Translations under genes and position numbers: made by a program
Assembly: GCA_003999685.1 (NCBI GenBank)
Contig: CP021227.1
Location: 1,364,001 to 1,428,000, forward strand
Reading direction: 5' to 3'
Length of the DNA stretch: 64,000 bases
From: Taiwanofungus camphoratus
Taxonomy: Eukaryota > Basidiomycota > Agaricomycetes > Polyporales > Taiwanofungaceae
Shown here: positions 1 through 11,381 of the stretch, one piece after another
How the letters are laid out: every line of letters begins with the position of its first letter
Position numbering within the stretch: the first letter of the stretch is position 1
The notes under the pieces: model-generated
Seen by the model: only the letters and a program-made list of their open reading frames with translations
What the model was told of the DNA's origin: nothing
Databases searched by the model: none

Positions 1-1736
1 GCGAGAGGCTTTGACGTGACCAATGATAGCAATGAATATGAGAGTAAACGCTCCGCCTTGGACATCTCTAACGCGGAGAAGTCAACACATGCGCAGAAAA
101 CTGCATGAATAAAAATCCCTCACCGACCCGTGCCTCGCGAATCTTGCCGAAGATGTTTCGTAGCCCTTGCACGCCCTTCCCCACTGCGCGTGTATGGGTC
201 ATAAACCTGTCAACCGCCTCTGCGGCGTCGTCTGCATCTAGATTAAATGCAGGATGATACACATTCGCATAAAACGAAGGACCTTTGGCAGGTAAACTGA
301 GGTAGTGTGGGAGTTGTTTTTTCCATTCCTGAAGAGGGGACGTTCTGCTAGGTCCAGGAAAATCGGTGCGAATCTCACTCACCATATCACTCTCACATCC
401 GAGGAAGAATGTGAGGACCTCCGCATAGCGTGCTACAGGGTGGCGGACGATACGGTTAATGTACCGTTCAAGGTCGCCCCTGCGGGCTTCCACAAATTCG
501 TTGTTGAACCGCCCTGCATATTGCTTCTCTGGCAGAGGGGGCAGCGCGATTGCCGCAAGGCGGCGCGTTAACGCCGTGTGCAACACCACAAAGTGCGAAA
601 AGCGCCGGTGCACGGTGATACTTATGGGCGAAGGTGGTTTCTCTTCGCCCTCGCCAGAATCGGATCCTGCGCGATGATTGGACTGCGTCTCAAACAATGA
701 GGTCACGGTATAGACGGTGTACGTCCCTGTTAGCGTAGAGCTCCTCTTTGAAGGTGAGTGCACAAGAACACGAAAGGCTGGCACTTTGCTTTGCCATGAG
801 GGTCCGGCATCGACAAAGTGTCGCTCTGTCTCTACTGCAGTCCCGAGAGTGCTCGTCCGATCGCCAGAACCTTCATAAAGGCTCAGAGTAGACATATCTC
901 TGCTGTGACTAGGACGCGGTACTGATTCTTCTTCCGTGCTACCCTGAAGCACCCATTCCTCTGTGCCGGTCGTCACAAAGCTGGAGAAGCGGTTAAGGCT
1001 CCTTCCTCCGAGTAGACTCCGCCGAAAGCTGGGAAACCACTCCCCTGTGGTCTGGGGAATGAGGGGAAGTGCTGGTGAACCGCGTCTAGGTGATCCACGA
1101 GGAGTTATTGAGGAACCTGACGCCTCCCGCCTACTTGCTGAGCGGCTGTGCCCAGTGTCTGATGGCAACTCAAAGCCAGGAAGACGTGCAAAGTCTGCTG
1201 TGAACTGGCGTACGGACAATCGTGCAGAAACAGCTGATTAGTCTAAGTCGAACGGAAGATGCGACAGGATTCACTGTATAATATGAACGGGGCAGGAGGC
1301 CCATTTCGCCCTCGTGTTCGGGCTCGCGCTCTCCCCTACATTTGACGAGCTTTACGAGACTCCAGCCCTCTCCTACGTCTTCTCTCAGCACTTCTAGCTC
1401 GTCGCCCGCTTCGACGCACGTCAATTCGCGAAATTCGGGCTTGCCCTCGAAAGTATACAGTGCCCTTGCTGCCGGACGACCCTGCTCATAGTCGAGATCA
1501 ACATCATCTGTGCTCGCATGGTCGGGCTCCTCGTCCGAGAGCGACTTGATATTGATATCTAGACTAGTGCGCGCGCTGCCTTCAGGAGGCGGTAATGCCA
1601 GAGACACTGTCCAAGCGTTAGACGTATTGATACCGGAATCGAACTCGGTGTCGATATGCAAGTCAGGAGGTGATAGGGTTTGTTGCGTTGACAAAGCAAG
1701 AGGCTTGGCCACCGGTGATGCTAAAGTCTCAGACAT
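1..1736 (-). CDS. SH3-PX-(BAR) sorting-nexin-like protein, 3' end cut by window
   Basis: Exon 1 (1736-1275) starts at ATG 1736. It encodes an acidic leader and then an SH3 domain: ALYTFEGKPEF, an ELTCVEAGDELEV stretch, and GLLPRSYYT at the end. A 70-nt intron (1274-1205, GTGAAT..CAG, with GACTAATC about 30 nt before the acceptor) leads in phase to exon 2 (1204-124). Exon 2 holds a Ser-rich linker and a PX domain with HRRFSHF, the LPPLPEK loop and RRGDLERYINRI. A 56-nt intron (123-68) then opens an exon continuing as EMSKAERLLSYSLLSLV, like the start of a BAR-type helical region, and this runs off the window. SH3-PX-BAR is the SNX9 architecture. Such proteins bind phosphoinositides and curved membranes in endocytosis and actin remodelling. 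The domains are seen; the SNX9-like role is inferred. Confidence 0.8.
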
Positions 1737-2138
1737 AGTAGAGGATATTGCTAGCCCACAGTTAAAATGAGGAGCTTAGGATGCTGGCTCGTCTTCGAAC
1801 TCGCACAATGGGGGGACGCAACCTCATTCGCTCTGGCACCTGTCTTCTTTGCATAGGCACCTTAAGTGAATTGCATATCTCTAGACGGCTCAATGGCAAT
1901 TCTGTGTCAGCTGGCAAGAGAGATCCTTCTTGATCAAGTTCTTCAGATCAACTGTATGCTAAAGCTTGCTCGAAATGGTTCAATGGCTTATAAGTTTCGA
2001 ATGGGACGCAAACGCCAAATACAAGTCTATGCATTGCTGTATGCGCAATAAATTGATATAAAGTTAGAACATGTTTTTCGAGCTTGCGCGTCCAAGTACA
2101 ACCACCCCAACATTGGTACAAGCCAGACAGAGGAACAA
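1737..2138. other. Short intergenic region
   Basis: This stretch holds the upstream region of the SH3-PX gene and the 3' flank of the aldo-keto reductase gene, both transcribed leftwards. No further gene or repeat was recognised. Confidence 0.5.
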
Positions 2139-3324
2139 TCAATCGTGGCAGTCGGGGAAGCCGATGCTTCCATAGCCGGTCCAGTACGGTGTGCAAGCCC
2201 GGAAGTGCGCAGTCTTCTCAATAGCAAAGAGCTCCTGTATCTCTTCCGGGCTGAGATTGATGATCTTCGAGTTCCCGATAATGCGTTCGGGCGTCACAGA
2301 CTTGGGAATGACTGCAAATCATATCGACCATCGTCAGGACTGTAAATCATATACTCCGAATAACTCTAGGATATACCTGTCACACCGGGGCGGTTCGCCT
2401 CGAATGAGACGAGCACATTTGCCGGACTCACGCCATGCTTCTGCGCGATTCTCTCGACGACCGAGTTCTTCACGAGCGGTGAATTGTCAGAGCCGAGAGG
2501 AGAGTAAGCGGTCACAGAGATGCCCTTTGGCACACAGAATTGAACAACGTCGTCCTGAGTGCAAGACCTAGCAAGAACGAAATTCGTGGATAAGGGTCAG
2601 CACACATTCTAACGGCCACAAGGGGAAACATTGTACGGGTGGCATTCAATCTGGTTCACTGTAGGAACGACGTTCGCCTCCTTGAGGAGCTCCTCAAAGT
2701 ACTTGACGGAAATGTTAGAGACACCGATGGCTTTGACTTTCTCGGGATGAGCCTTGTAGATCTTCTCCATCGACTTCCAGGTGTCGATCCAATTGTGCTC
2801 ACGGTCAGGCTTGCCATCCTTCGTGGGACAGGGCCAGTGCATAAGCCCTGCAGGGTGAGCAGTGAACCAACTGTCCCGACTTTAGAGCAGAGAGTGTCAC
2901 GTACAAAGGTCGAGGTATGGGGTGTCGAGATTCTTCAGCGAAGACTCGAGCGCCGCCTCGGGGTTCCTTTGGTCGGGGTTGTTCAATTTAGTGGTCAAAA
3001 AAATCTCTTCCCTGGGAACGCCGGAGTTCTTGATACCAATCCCGACTTCCTTCTCGTTACCTGATAGCTTAGAATTAAACATTCCTGTCGACTCGCGAGG
3101 GTCCGAGAACGTACCATACGCAGCAGCGGTGTCGATGTGTCTGTAGCCGTTCTTCAGGGCAACCTCCACGGCCTTTTCGACAGCTCCAGGAGCAGACTTC
3201 CAGGTACCTTTGAGATAATATAAATCGATCTTAGTAAACTTCGAGGAAACAACGAATGCATACCGAGGCCGAGGGTCGGCATCTCAGCGCCGGTATTCAG
3301 CTTCACAAACTTCGAAGCAGGCAT
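2139..3324 (-). CDS. Aldo-keto reductase (NADPH-dependent)
   Basis: Six exons assemble into about 292 residues from ATG 3324 (MPASKFVKLNTGAEMPTLGLG) to TGA 2139-2141. Family marks appear in order: the TLGLGTWKS N-terminus, GYRHIDTAAAYG (conserved Asp and catalytic Tyr), LTTKLNN (Lys), LMHWP (catalytic His), AIGVSN, NQIECHPY, AYSPLGS and VIPKSVTPERI (NADPH-binding end). The five introns begin GTATGC, GTACGT, GTACGT, GTTTCC and GTATAT, and all splice in phase. Catalytic Asp, Tyr, Lys and His are all present, so the enzyme is probably active. It resembles the fungal glycerol dehydrogenase/aldehyde reductase branch (GCY1-like), a cytosolic carbonyl reductase. It is slightly short because the segment after HPYN is reduced. 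The substrate cannot be told from sequence. Confidence 0.9.
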
Positions 3325-4904
3325 CCTGGACAGGAACACTTGCTGAGGAAAGATGGGGATGGAAAGAACGAACGGTACGGTTCGTCAATGTACTCTGACA
3401 TTAATGGCTTTATACGAGTCAGGCCTTATCCTCAGCGGAATTCGGCAGCCCGTCCCTATCGATGACGAGAGGCTGGAGACAGAATGCCCTGGAATTTCCG
3501 GGTAAATTCTAGATCACCACCCTATTCAATCGATGTCGCACGAACAACGACCATAGCCTCATTGCGTATCAAAGTACACTCTTCGCTAACCTACTTCAAG
3601 ATCAATAGCATGCATCCGTACAAAACATACATACCCTGCTTGCTACTTGCCCACTTCATGACGACAAGAACAAATATGATAACCCAAGAGATGCTCAGCT
3701 AGAACCAGACGTCCGCACTTCGGCGCAACAGCTCAAGTTCAAACATGATTGGAGTTCCGAGTATGAAGGTGCGAACTTCGGGCTTCGATGTAAGGATAAT
3801 CCGAGCCAGACGCTTGCATGACAAAAATACCTCTCTGGATGAAGGAGGTTTAATCTCATGACTGCAGCTGTTTTTAAAATCGGTATCAAGACATACAAAT
3901 GCATCCGAAGAACAGCCGCATGAATGTGTACCGCCTTGTCGAAGGACGATTCATAACTGGGGAACTGCTCAGACAATACGGCGACTTAGATGGTTTCAGA
4001 ACACAACGAAGGCAGATAGAGCGATACTGAACACGTATTTCCAGGACCAAAGTCGGTTAGGCACACTAATCACCGGCGTGACTCGGGATATAAATCAGAC
4101 GTTGGACGCACGGCGCCTGATTTGTTTCGCAAGCTTAGCATTTCACTATCATGAGAATGATCGACAATTCGTATAGTCGTGGGACCATAGAAGAATCGCG
4201 ACGTGAGACAATGTCCTTCAAGCTCACATGCGAGATTGTTTTAGCCAAGAGTCATTGAGAAAAAGGAACGGTGCTAACAAAGTCAGTGTCATTATACAAT
4301 CAAGAACACCAGAGTCCACCATTACTTGCCAATTCATACTTTCAATTACCACAGAAGGGAACGTACACTCACTGTATCTGATCTCTGACCCTGACAACAT
4401 CCTCTATGTCACCAAATTTCTCCTCTATAATATCAGCAAAGTAAAGCCCCCGAATTTGCAACGCCGACACTCGTTAGATCGCGAAGCTGACAAGAGAGAA
4501 CAGTCTCACATATTCCTCGGGGGACTTGTTTGATGCATCATTCCGTTTAAGATGCAGCCATATGCGAGGAGTGCTTAGTAGCATCAGTAGCCTTCATTGA
4601 AGAATGCGACTGAATAGAGAAACCTGCACATTGAAAAACGGACGTTTCCCACCAAGTGCCTGGACGCGTCTCGCGACAGCTCGCGACCATCTTTCTGTTG
4701 CCAGATATGGCAGACTGCGTTCACGTAGCAAATTGTAGAAGTCTATAATTTAATCCTACACTTCATTTTTGGCTGCTGCTGCTGCTGCTGTTGTGTGTCG
4801 CAGCAGTGCGACAAAATGTACCCATGCCGGATTGGTTACGGGCTCTGCTGGTAATGGTAGTGTGTCAGATGATGTACAAAAAGACTCAGGTGCGTGCCAT
4901 CATG
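3325..4904. other. Intergenic, no recognised gene
   Basis: About 1.6 kb between the aldo-keto reductase and the first DUF6533 gene. The ORFs at 3484-3702, 3695-3976 and 4228-4533 have no recognisable domain or splice pattern. A short CTG-type microsatellite lies near 4772-4790. Confidence 0.4.
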
Positions 4905-6440
4905 TTACCCTTCCTCCCATTTCTCGCAACGCCTGCCAAGGTCAACCGTATTCAGTTCCACTTCGTGGGAGGATAAATTGTCTTCAGTAGATATAGTCGT
5001 TCTTCCTGGTGAACTAGAGGCACATTTTATAGTTGAGACAGAGATGTGAGAGCCAAATGTATGACCATGGAGGTGGAGCAAAAACCGCGATATTAGGATC
5101 GCGCCAAATCTATCTAAGTCATGAACAAGGAAGTAACGCAAAAAAGAAGTAAATGAATACAAACACTGCGTCATCTGCGAGAGTGTCGTTATCCTATTGA
5201 AGATTGTGCATATTAGGAACGTATGGTGATATGCTCAAAGGTGACTGACATTATCAAGCCATGTGGAAAACACGTTGAAGGCAGTAACAGCCCTACAGAG
5301 ACGTTTAGGAAACGGCCACTTTGGTCTGAATTTCAAAACTCACGCAAAGTATATAGTTCCTGAGGGTGCCCAACATCAGTGATCGAGGCGGAATACGAGA
5401 CCAAATGAAACAATGTACCATCTCTGAAAAGGAGAGAGGAAAACCCACATTGATGCCATTACGCCTCCAATTCTCCGTACGCGGTATGTCTTGCGCCAGG
5501 TAAAGAGTGCAACGAATGCATGTGTGAGAGCATTAGTTGCGCGCACAGTACAGTATGCAATCCGCGTTAGCTCTGGCAAAGTTCTCAATCATCCACTTTC
5601 GGTCTTCATCGATGGTCAACTTGGGGAAGGGAGACACATACTACTAAGCAAAAAAATCAGTATGACAATGTTGAGTTACATCGACTGTTACCCATACGAG
5701 ATGTTATTGACTGACCACAACGCACAGTGAAACAAATCTTCTCCTATGCTCGGAAGGGGGGAGGCGATTTGGAGATACTGTCACGGTCAATCATGAGCAC
5801 TTCGAGAGAGATTTCATCAATTAATGACCTTACCAAGCTCGTGCACGGTAGCACTAGGCCAACTGTCATGACAAGCATGCATAATCGAAGGTCTTGCGAT
5901 GACAGACCATAAACCTGTAAAGCAGATACAACTATGATCAAAAGCTATGAGACGGTGGATCAGAGGCGTCGTTACGGCCAGGATAATGAATGTGAATATT
6001 TCCTCTAGCCACATGAGCACCGAGCACCTGCTGAACTGCCATATCCGTATCTCTTTGGTACAAGCACACCATTGACAATCACCTCTTAACTGAGATAAAC
6101 ACTCCGAAGTTACCTTAAGGTTGCTGTTCAATTACTTTGGCGTTCCAAGTGAACATAATCGCCGTTACTACGAATCTGTCGGCAAGGGGGACATAACGAT
6201 TAAGGTAAAAGACCAAGGTGGCGCCTCCAAACTTGCGACTCCATACGTGTTCTACTTCTGCGCTGAAAGTAAGAAGATGATCATATACGCTCAGACCTGT
6301 CGGGGCATCAGATATATGCCAGAGCTTATCAGAGATTACCCACAAGTTATTGCGTAGGAGCGTTTGCTGACGAGAGATGGATATATGAGGTCGCGTGTGG
6401 AAAGCACTGAAGAGTGAACTCACAAATTCAATTGTGCCAT
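4905..6440 (-). CDS. DUF6533 multi-pass membrane protein, copy 1
   Basis: The gene starts at ATG 6440 (MAQLNF). A GTGAGT intron joins in phase to KRSYAIT, and a second intron to the DUF6533 signature YDHLLTFSAEVEHVWSRKFGGATLVFYLNRY, seen as YDHLLTF, EVEHVW and RKFGGATLVFYLNRY. Downstream exons on the same strand give hydrophobic segments around 5990-6050, 5820-5940 (LQVYGLSSQDLRLCMLVM) and 5490-5590 (FVALFTWRKTYRV), ending in ISRFLLHL near 5090 and a polar tail with its stop at 4905. This is the usual layout of these ~300-residue seven-helix basidiomycete proteins, whose function is unknown. Middle exon borders were not all resolved, so a defect cannot be excluded. A paralogue lies directly upstream at 7610-9175. 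Confidence 0.7.
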
Positions 6441-7119
6441 ATTCTACGGCGCAAGCTCTGCCAGTAGCAGTCAGAAAATGAAGCTGACTGTGACTGCAAG
6501 GCACTGCGGCGGCTATACAACGTGTGAACAACCACAGTCCAGGCGAAAATTGCAGGATTGGCTTTTAGCGCTAAGTGTGTAGCCCGCACGTCGGTTGACT
6601 GTGTCTCAAACAGTACGCGCTACATGCCGCTGGACTCGGATTTCAAGCTGAACACTTCTGTCAGATGTGAGGCTTGTCGCTAGATCCCCCTTTGGACTTT
6701 CGGGTGTACTTATCTGCTCCAATCGTGATAGTGAAACGGGTCGCTCCGAGTTTCTGATTCAGGTTAACAAGCGAAAGGTCAGAGGTCAGCGGTGGTGAAT
6801 ACAGACGAATCGCTCGATAGATCGCAGCATAAGAAGTCTCCGGTGTCGATATCATCCTGAGTTTCGGGCCTCAGCGGGACACGATGGTTTACAGGAAGTT
6901 TTTTCATTAAATGTAGTATCCAGCACATCTGCGCGACGATATTCGTATGAGAGAATGTTATACGTGGTCTGTAAGATATCGCCTCATAGGATTGAAGATG
7001 GGTCCGGTGAGGTGATCCACGTGACCAACGTGTCTCAAGTTCGCATTTTAACTTGTACGTGCATACACGCGTAAGCTGTAAATAAATTCCGACTGGTAAT
7101 TATACTATAATATGGCACT
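6441..7119. other. Intergenic, no recognised gene
   Basis: Region between the two DUF6533 paralogues. The small ORF at 6661-6855 (minus) has no recognisable domain. Confidence 0.4.
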
Positions 7120-8165
7120 GCACCTAAATCTACTGGGTCCCAACCACTGATATACTAATGTTCCGGATACGAGTTCATTCAATGATATCCATTGTGCCTC
7201 TTTGCCTTTGTGTGCTTCCTACCAGTCGTACACAATAAATTCATCCAGTTCGCCGCCGTCTATATCAATAGCACATACTTTAGCTGTAGTCAGCAGTCTA
7301 TGCTGTTGTTATCAAAAGCCTGCGATTGATAAAAGATGATCAAACTGAAGTATGTACGTGCTGTGCCGAACAACGAGGAGGGTGTAGCAGACCGTTCTGA
7401 TATCACACTTGCCTGCATGCGGTACAAAACAGTACCCGCGTAAACCTTCCCTGAACCACGCCGTTTCTGCAGCAGATTGCAGACATACGGCCATGCAGCG
7501 TATATCGAGGATCAGTATACAATAGTAGTACAATTATAAAGCCCCCTTAGAGTCCTGCGGCTTGCACATCGGCTGCTCATCCGAAGGCATTTCGTCCCAC
7601 CCTATCCTGTCATTCCCCATCCCACAGTTCGCTGTATCTGCTCACGTTGATCGTACCCAGATCTACTTCATCTGAAATCGCGTCGGGTATAGTAAGCTCA
7701 GTCGTCCTCCGCCGGGTGTTGGATGCGTATAAAATCGTCGAGTCAGACTTATGCAAGCTGCCAGTGCCGAATGCTAAATCGTGCAGGTTGAGCAAGAATC
7801 GCGACATCAGGATTGCGCCAAACCTGTGTGACAGAACTGCTGATCAGAGCGCAGAAACACAGATAGACAAATACAAACACTGCGTTGTCTGCCAGGGCGT
7901 TGTTAATCTGTCCAGGACATCGTGAATTAGCAGATATTTGAAGCCGTTGGCCAAAACAGACTAACACCGTCAAATAATGCAGAGAATACGTTGAAGACCG
8001 ATAAGGCACTACGTGGACGTTCAGAGAGCGGTGACCTCACTCCGAGCCCAGAACTTACGCAAAGTAGAGAGTTCCTGCAAGCATGCGCCATCGGTGAACC
8101 AGGTAAAGGTCCACAATTCGGAGAAAGAATTTACCATTCTTGAGAAGGAGTGAGGAAAACCCCAC
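7120..8165 (-). repeat. Source side of an inverted segmental duplication (partner 41246-42200)
   Basis: The reverse complement of this stretch matches 41246-42200 over roughly 1 kb with small indels. The match covers the 3' exons of DUF6533 copy 2 and continues through about 450 bp of non-coding 3' flank. Shared landmarks are GGGGTTTTCCTCACTCC, GGAAGGTTTACGCGGGTACT and AACTCGTATCCGGAACATTA. Because the match includes non-coding sequence, it is a segmental copy rather than convergent family similarity. Confidence 0.8.
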
Positions 8166-9175
8166 ATGTATACCATTTCGCATGCCAATTCTCCAGACAC
8201 GGTACGTCTTGTACCAAGTGAACAAGACGACTAACAAATGTGTAAAAGCATCGGTTGCATGTGCAGCACGGTTCCCGATCCTAGCGGCTCCTGTAATAAA
8301 TATTCAGTCATTCGCATTTCACGCCGATGCCTAGCCAAATCGAAGGGCCAATACGCACTGTATAACAATAAGACTCATTATGATAGTGCTGAAAGACATT
8401 GACTGTTACTATACAAGGTGTTACCGGTCGGCCATAACGCACAAGAGACTGTACCACCGCCAGGACGCACAGAGGCGGCTTGAAGATACTGAAACCTCAG
8501 ATGTGAAAACGTTAGAGCTCTTGAAGTAAACATAAAGGCGCACTAGGCTCATTGACGGCAATACAAGACACCCTACCAGAACGAGCGCACATGATAAACG
8601 ACTTTGAGAAGACAGAGCATAGACTTGCAAAGCAAGTATCCCTATGTCGCCATTCGTGAGCCTGCATTTCGGAGACAGTGACGTAGAGGCAACAAACATG
8701 CTGTGACGACCAAGATAATGAATGTTGATACTTCCTCCAGCCACATTAGGACATAGCACCTGCGAAAGCTGAATTCATTCTCTTGGCAAACGCCCTCCTG
8801 AGAGAAATTACCTCTAGACCGACATGAATATCCTGACGTTGACGAAAAATTTCCATTGACTCACTTTATCGTTCCAGGTGAATATAATTGCCATGGCAAT
8901 GGCCCTATTTAAGAGAGGAACATAACGATTGAGGAAGAAGAGGGCGGTGGCCCCTCCGAGCTTGCGGCTCCATATTCGCTCTACCTCTGCTTCGAGAGTA
9001 ACGAAGTAGTCATAAATGCTCAGACCTATGGGCTGAGTGTCATGTATGGCTCAGAGCGTCAAGTCCTGAGGTATAACGTACAAGTTATCGCATAGGATAT
9101 GCTACTAGAAAAGAAGGCGACCTAATCAGTACGCGCGGAACTTCAAGTGAATACTTACAAGTTGAACTGATTCAT
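7610..9175 (-). CDS. DUF6533 multi-pass membrane protein, copy 2
   Basis: The start at ATG 9175 (MNQFNF), a GTAAGT intron and a second GTACGT intron lead in phase to the DUF6533 motif: YDYFVTLEAEVERIW then SRKLGGATALFFLNRY. Later segments match copy 1 one for one: LQVYALSSQSRLSCALVLVG near 8550-8640, LFTWYKTYRVWRIG near 8200, and SRFLLNLHDLAFG near 7800, with the stop at 7610. Gene order, strand and intron positions equal those of copy 1, so the two are tandem paralogues. A membrane location is predicted and the function is unknown. Middle exons were not fully resolved. A third, partial and inverted copy of the 3' part lies at 41246-41810. Confidence 0.7.
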
Positions 9176-10057
9176 CTCGCACTAGAAAGGCTAGCCGTAC
9201 TGGGGCTAAAGCTGACTGAAAGGCTCAGTTGCTCTTCCAGAACTTGAATCTACAAGTCACTGCAGTCTACGCGTGAAATGCGGCACTGAACCTAAGTCTG
9301 AGATCCTCGAGTTATAAGCTGCAGGTGTTCCCAGGCTGTCAAAGATATATCGTCTTACCTGCGCTTCTGATCTTTGGAAGACTGAGCGAGCTGCTTCGCC
9401 CCATGCAGCGGGATGTCGGATAAAAAAACTGGAAGAATGCTACCGCATATGATGAGTGTCACTAGGGTTCCTCCAGCCCCATGTGTGTGTTTCGTCGTAT
9501 CAGGCGACGGTGGGTCACCGCTGATGCCGGATGCTAAATGGCAAGACTTCTCTCCACGAACCGCAGCCGAACGATCTTCGGGGTGCCATTCTAAGCATCC
9601 AGTGGGCCACGGTTTTTGGTCAACGATCAGTATGCGGGGTTGGCACGAATCATATGGGAAGCAGGTTCCGGTTTGGGATCCGTATCATGATCTATCAGCA
9701 GTCAGCACAGACATTGCGACAATCATGGGTAAATCTTCACTTGTATAACGTCGGACACGTATCAGCAGACCCGAAGCTCGTCAGTGCACTTGGAGATCGG
9801 TTGGTTTTCAGTTTCAGATAGAACATATGTAAGAGAGATGCAAGGCATGGATGATTTTATACCGCCACCATGGTCCTGCAGATCAAATTCCAAATCTCGA
9901 TCGATCGGTGTCAACTAATATTGTCTTGAATACGACAAGCTTCAAGCAATGGTCGGCAAATACAATTGCTAGCACTAATTTCGGGATATGCTAATACATC
10001 GTTATAAATTATGCTACAAATAGTTCGAATCGATCCATTCGGCAAGTGAAGATGATA
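9176..10057. other. Intergenic, no recognised gene
   Basis: Upstream of DUF6533 copy 2. Overlapping ORFs at 9413-9748 and 9531-9821 (plus) show no domain, signal peptide or splice structure and are probably chance. Confidence 0.4.
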
Positions 10058-10896
10058 CTATATGTGAGAAACCCCCCTGTCTTCGTGAATCTGCCCAAAG
10101 TCAGCGGCATCACTCTCCAGGAGTTCTGTGCCCCAAGGCAGCGCTACTAGCCCGAGAGAGAAATCCGGCACTCCTGCATTGCAATCGTATGGAGCAGGCA
10201 TGGCGATAGCAACAGCAACTTCCAACCTGGTAGATGAGGGAGGGGCAGTCATGTAAGAGAGTCCAGGAGGTTGTTGTCTCCGGAAAGGGAGGTGGAAATG
10301 TCTGGATTCAACGAAATTGCGCAAGCGAGGGCGGTGGGGAGCCAAAGCAGTGATAGGAGCAACGTTCCTCATAGCTTCCGATGAAGCCTTGGAGATCACC
10401 CGAGCTGAGATTGGCTGACGGCAGACGAAAATTTGAGATTCGTACTGCGAGGACGAGGACCACTCACCATACTGATTTCCGCCCAGGAGCAGGTCGTAAC
10501 ATCCTTCGTGGTCAGGCACAAGTCCCACAACTTCGGCTGCTTCCCTATGTTTCTCCTTCGCAGCTCCCCATTCCTGGCCCTTTCAATGAGGTCTCGAGCA
10601 TCCACATCCCAATCTGGCGGGGACGCCGGTGGGGTGCCTGCCCACTGTCTGATCCTGCGAGCCAATATCCGCCTGCGCAGGCCCAACATGGCGATCATGC
10701 CCCCAACAAACAGGCCAATGGCAAGGAACGCCAGAATGAGCGCAGGGGTGCCATTCGCAGAGAAGAAGCCGCCAGAAGAGGAACCGCCGCCGCCACCACC
10801 GCCACTAGTTGCAGAGGCACTTGACGTGCCGCTGGTAGATGTAGACGAAGGAATAGAAGACGAGCTGGACGATTGTTGGCCGGAGCCCAGTGCCAT
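10058..10896 (-). CDS. Single-pass membrane protein, conserved in fungi, function unknown
   Basis: Two exons. Exon 1 starts at ATG 10896 with a Ser/Thr/Gly-rich extracellular stretch (about residues 1-45, with poly-Ser and poly-Gly). One membrane helix follows (PALILAFLAIGLFVGGMIAML), then a basic stop-transfer (GLRRRILARR) and a cytosolic part with the motifs PPASPPDWD and KPKLWDL-type QPKLWDL. A 53-nt intron (GTGAGT..CAG) joins EISM in phase to PISARVISKASSE. Exon 2 contains EVAVAIAMP and DFSLGLVALPWGTE and stops at 10058. The order short Ser-rich ectodomain, TM, then a cytosolic 'KLWD..AIAMP..PDF..G' tail recurs in uncharacterised basidiomycete proteins as I recall them. No catalytic motif is visible. 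It is divergently arranged with the secreted glycoprotein gene at 11382. Confidence 0.75.
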
Positions 10897-11381
10897 GGTA
10901 ATCCCGAGAATTCGAAAGGCGGGATGCTATGAAAGTCCTCCCAGTCCGTGTGAGCTACTGGTGACTATAGTGACTGGTGGCAGCTGCTTCCGGCCGTGAT
11001 GTTCCCACGTATTAAGCCGAAGCCTTGCTTCTTTCAAGTAGACCTCGATGAAATGCTGCCTATACAGGTCGTGTAGCAGGCTTTTCGGATACAGGGGTGA
11101 GTGGAAGCTGTTGTTTCACGCCCACAAACATGACACGCGTATACTGGAGGAAAAAGAGACTGGTCACCAGGAGATCGCACGCGCGTATCGCGTGACGCCT
11201 TCGGCCGTAGAGTTCCCAATTTGGAAACCGTCCTGGAACAAGGTTGCAAAATTCAACACGCTTGTTTAAGACAGACTGGTTCTGCGCCGCCCTCTCAGTC
11301 CTGCGTGTCTCCGAGCTCGATTCTTTCAACTACACTCTTTATCTTTTTAATTATATATACGCTCTTTACCACTTGTTAACC
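10897..11381. promoter_or_regulatory. Divergent promoter region
   Basis: A 485-bp region between ATGs of two genes that face away from each other (10896 minus, 11382 plus). A T/A-rich TTAATTATATATACG stretch lies 20-35 bp before the right-hand ATG, and pyrimidine tracts (CTCTTT, CTTTACC) sit around it, as in basidiomycete core promoters. The ORFs here are not convincing. Confidence 0.45.

Noticed and set aside
459-677. Plus-strand ORFs across 305-677, 963-1241 and 1510-1770
   Set aside because: Antisense shadows of the SH3-PX gene.
9413-9821. Two overlapping ORFs of 96-111 codons
   Set aside because: No domain, signal or splice pattern, and the two frames overlap completely; likely chance.
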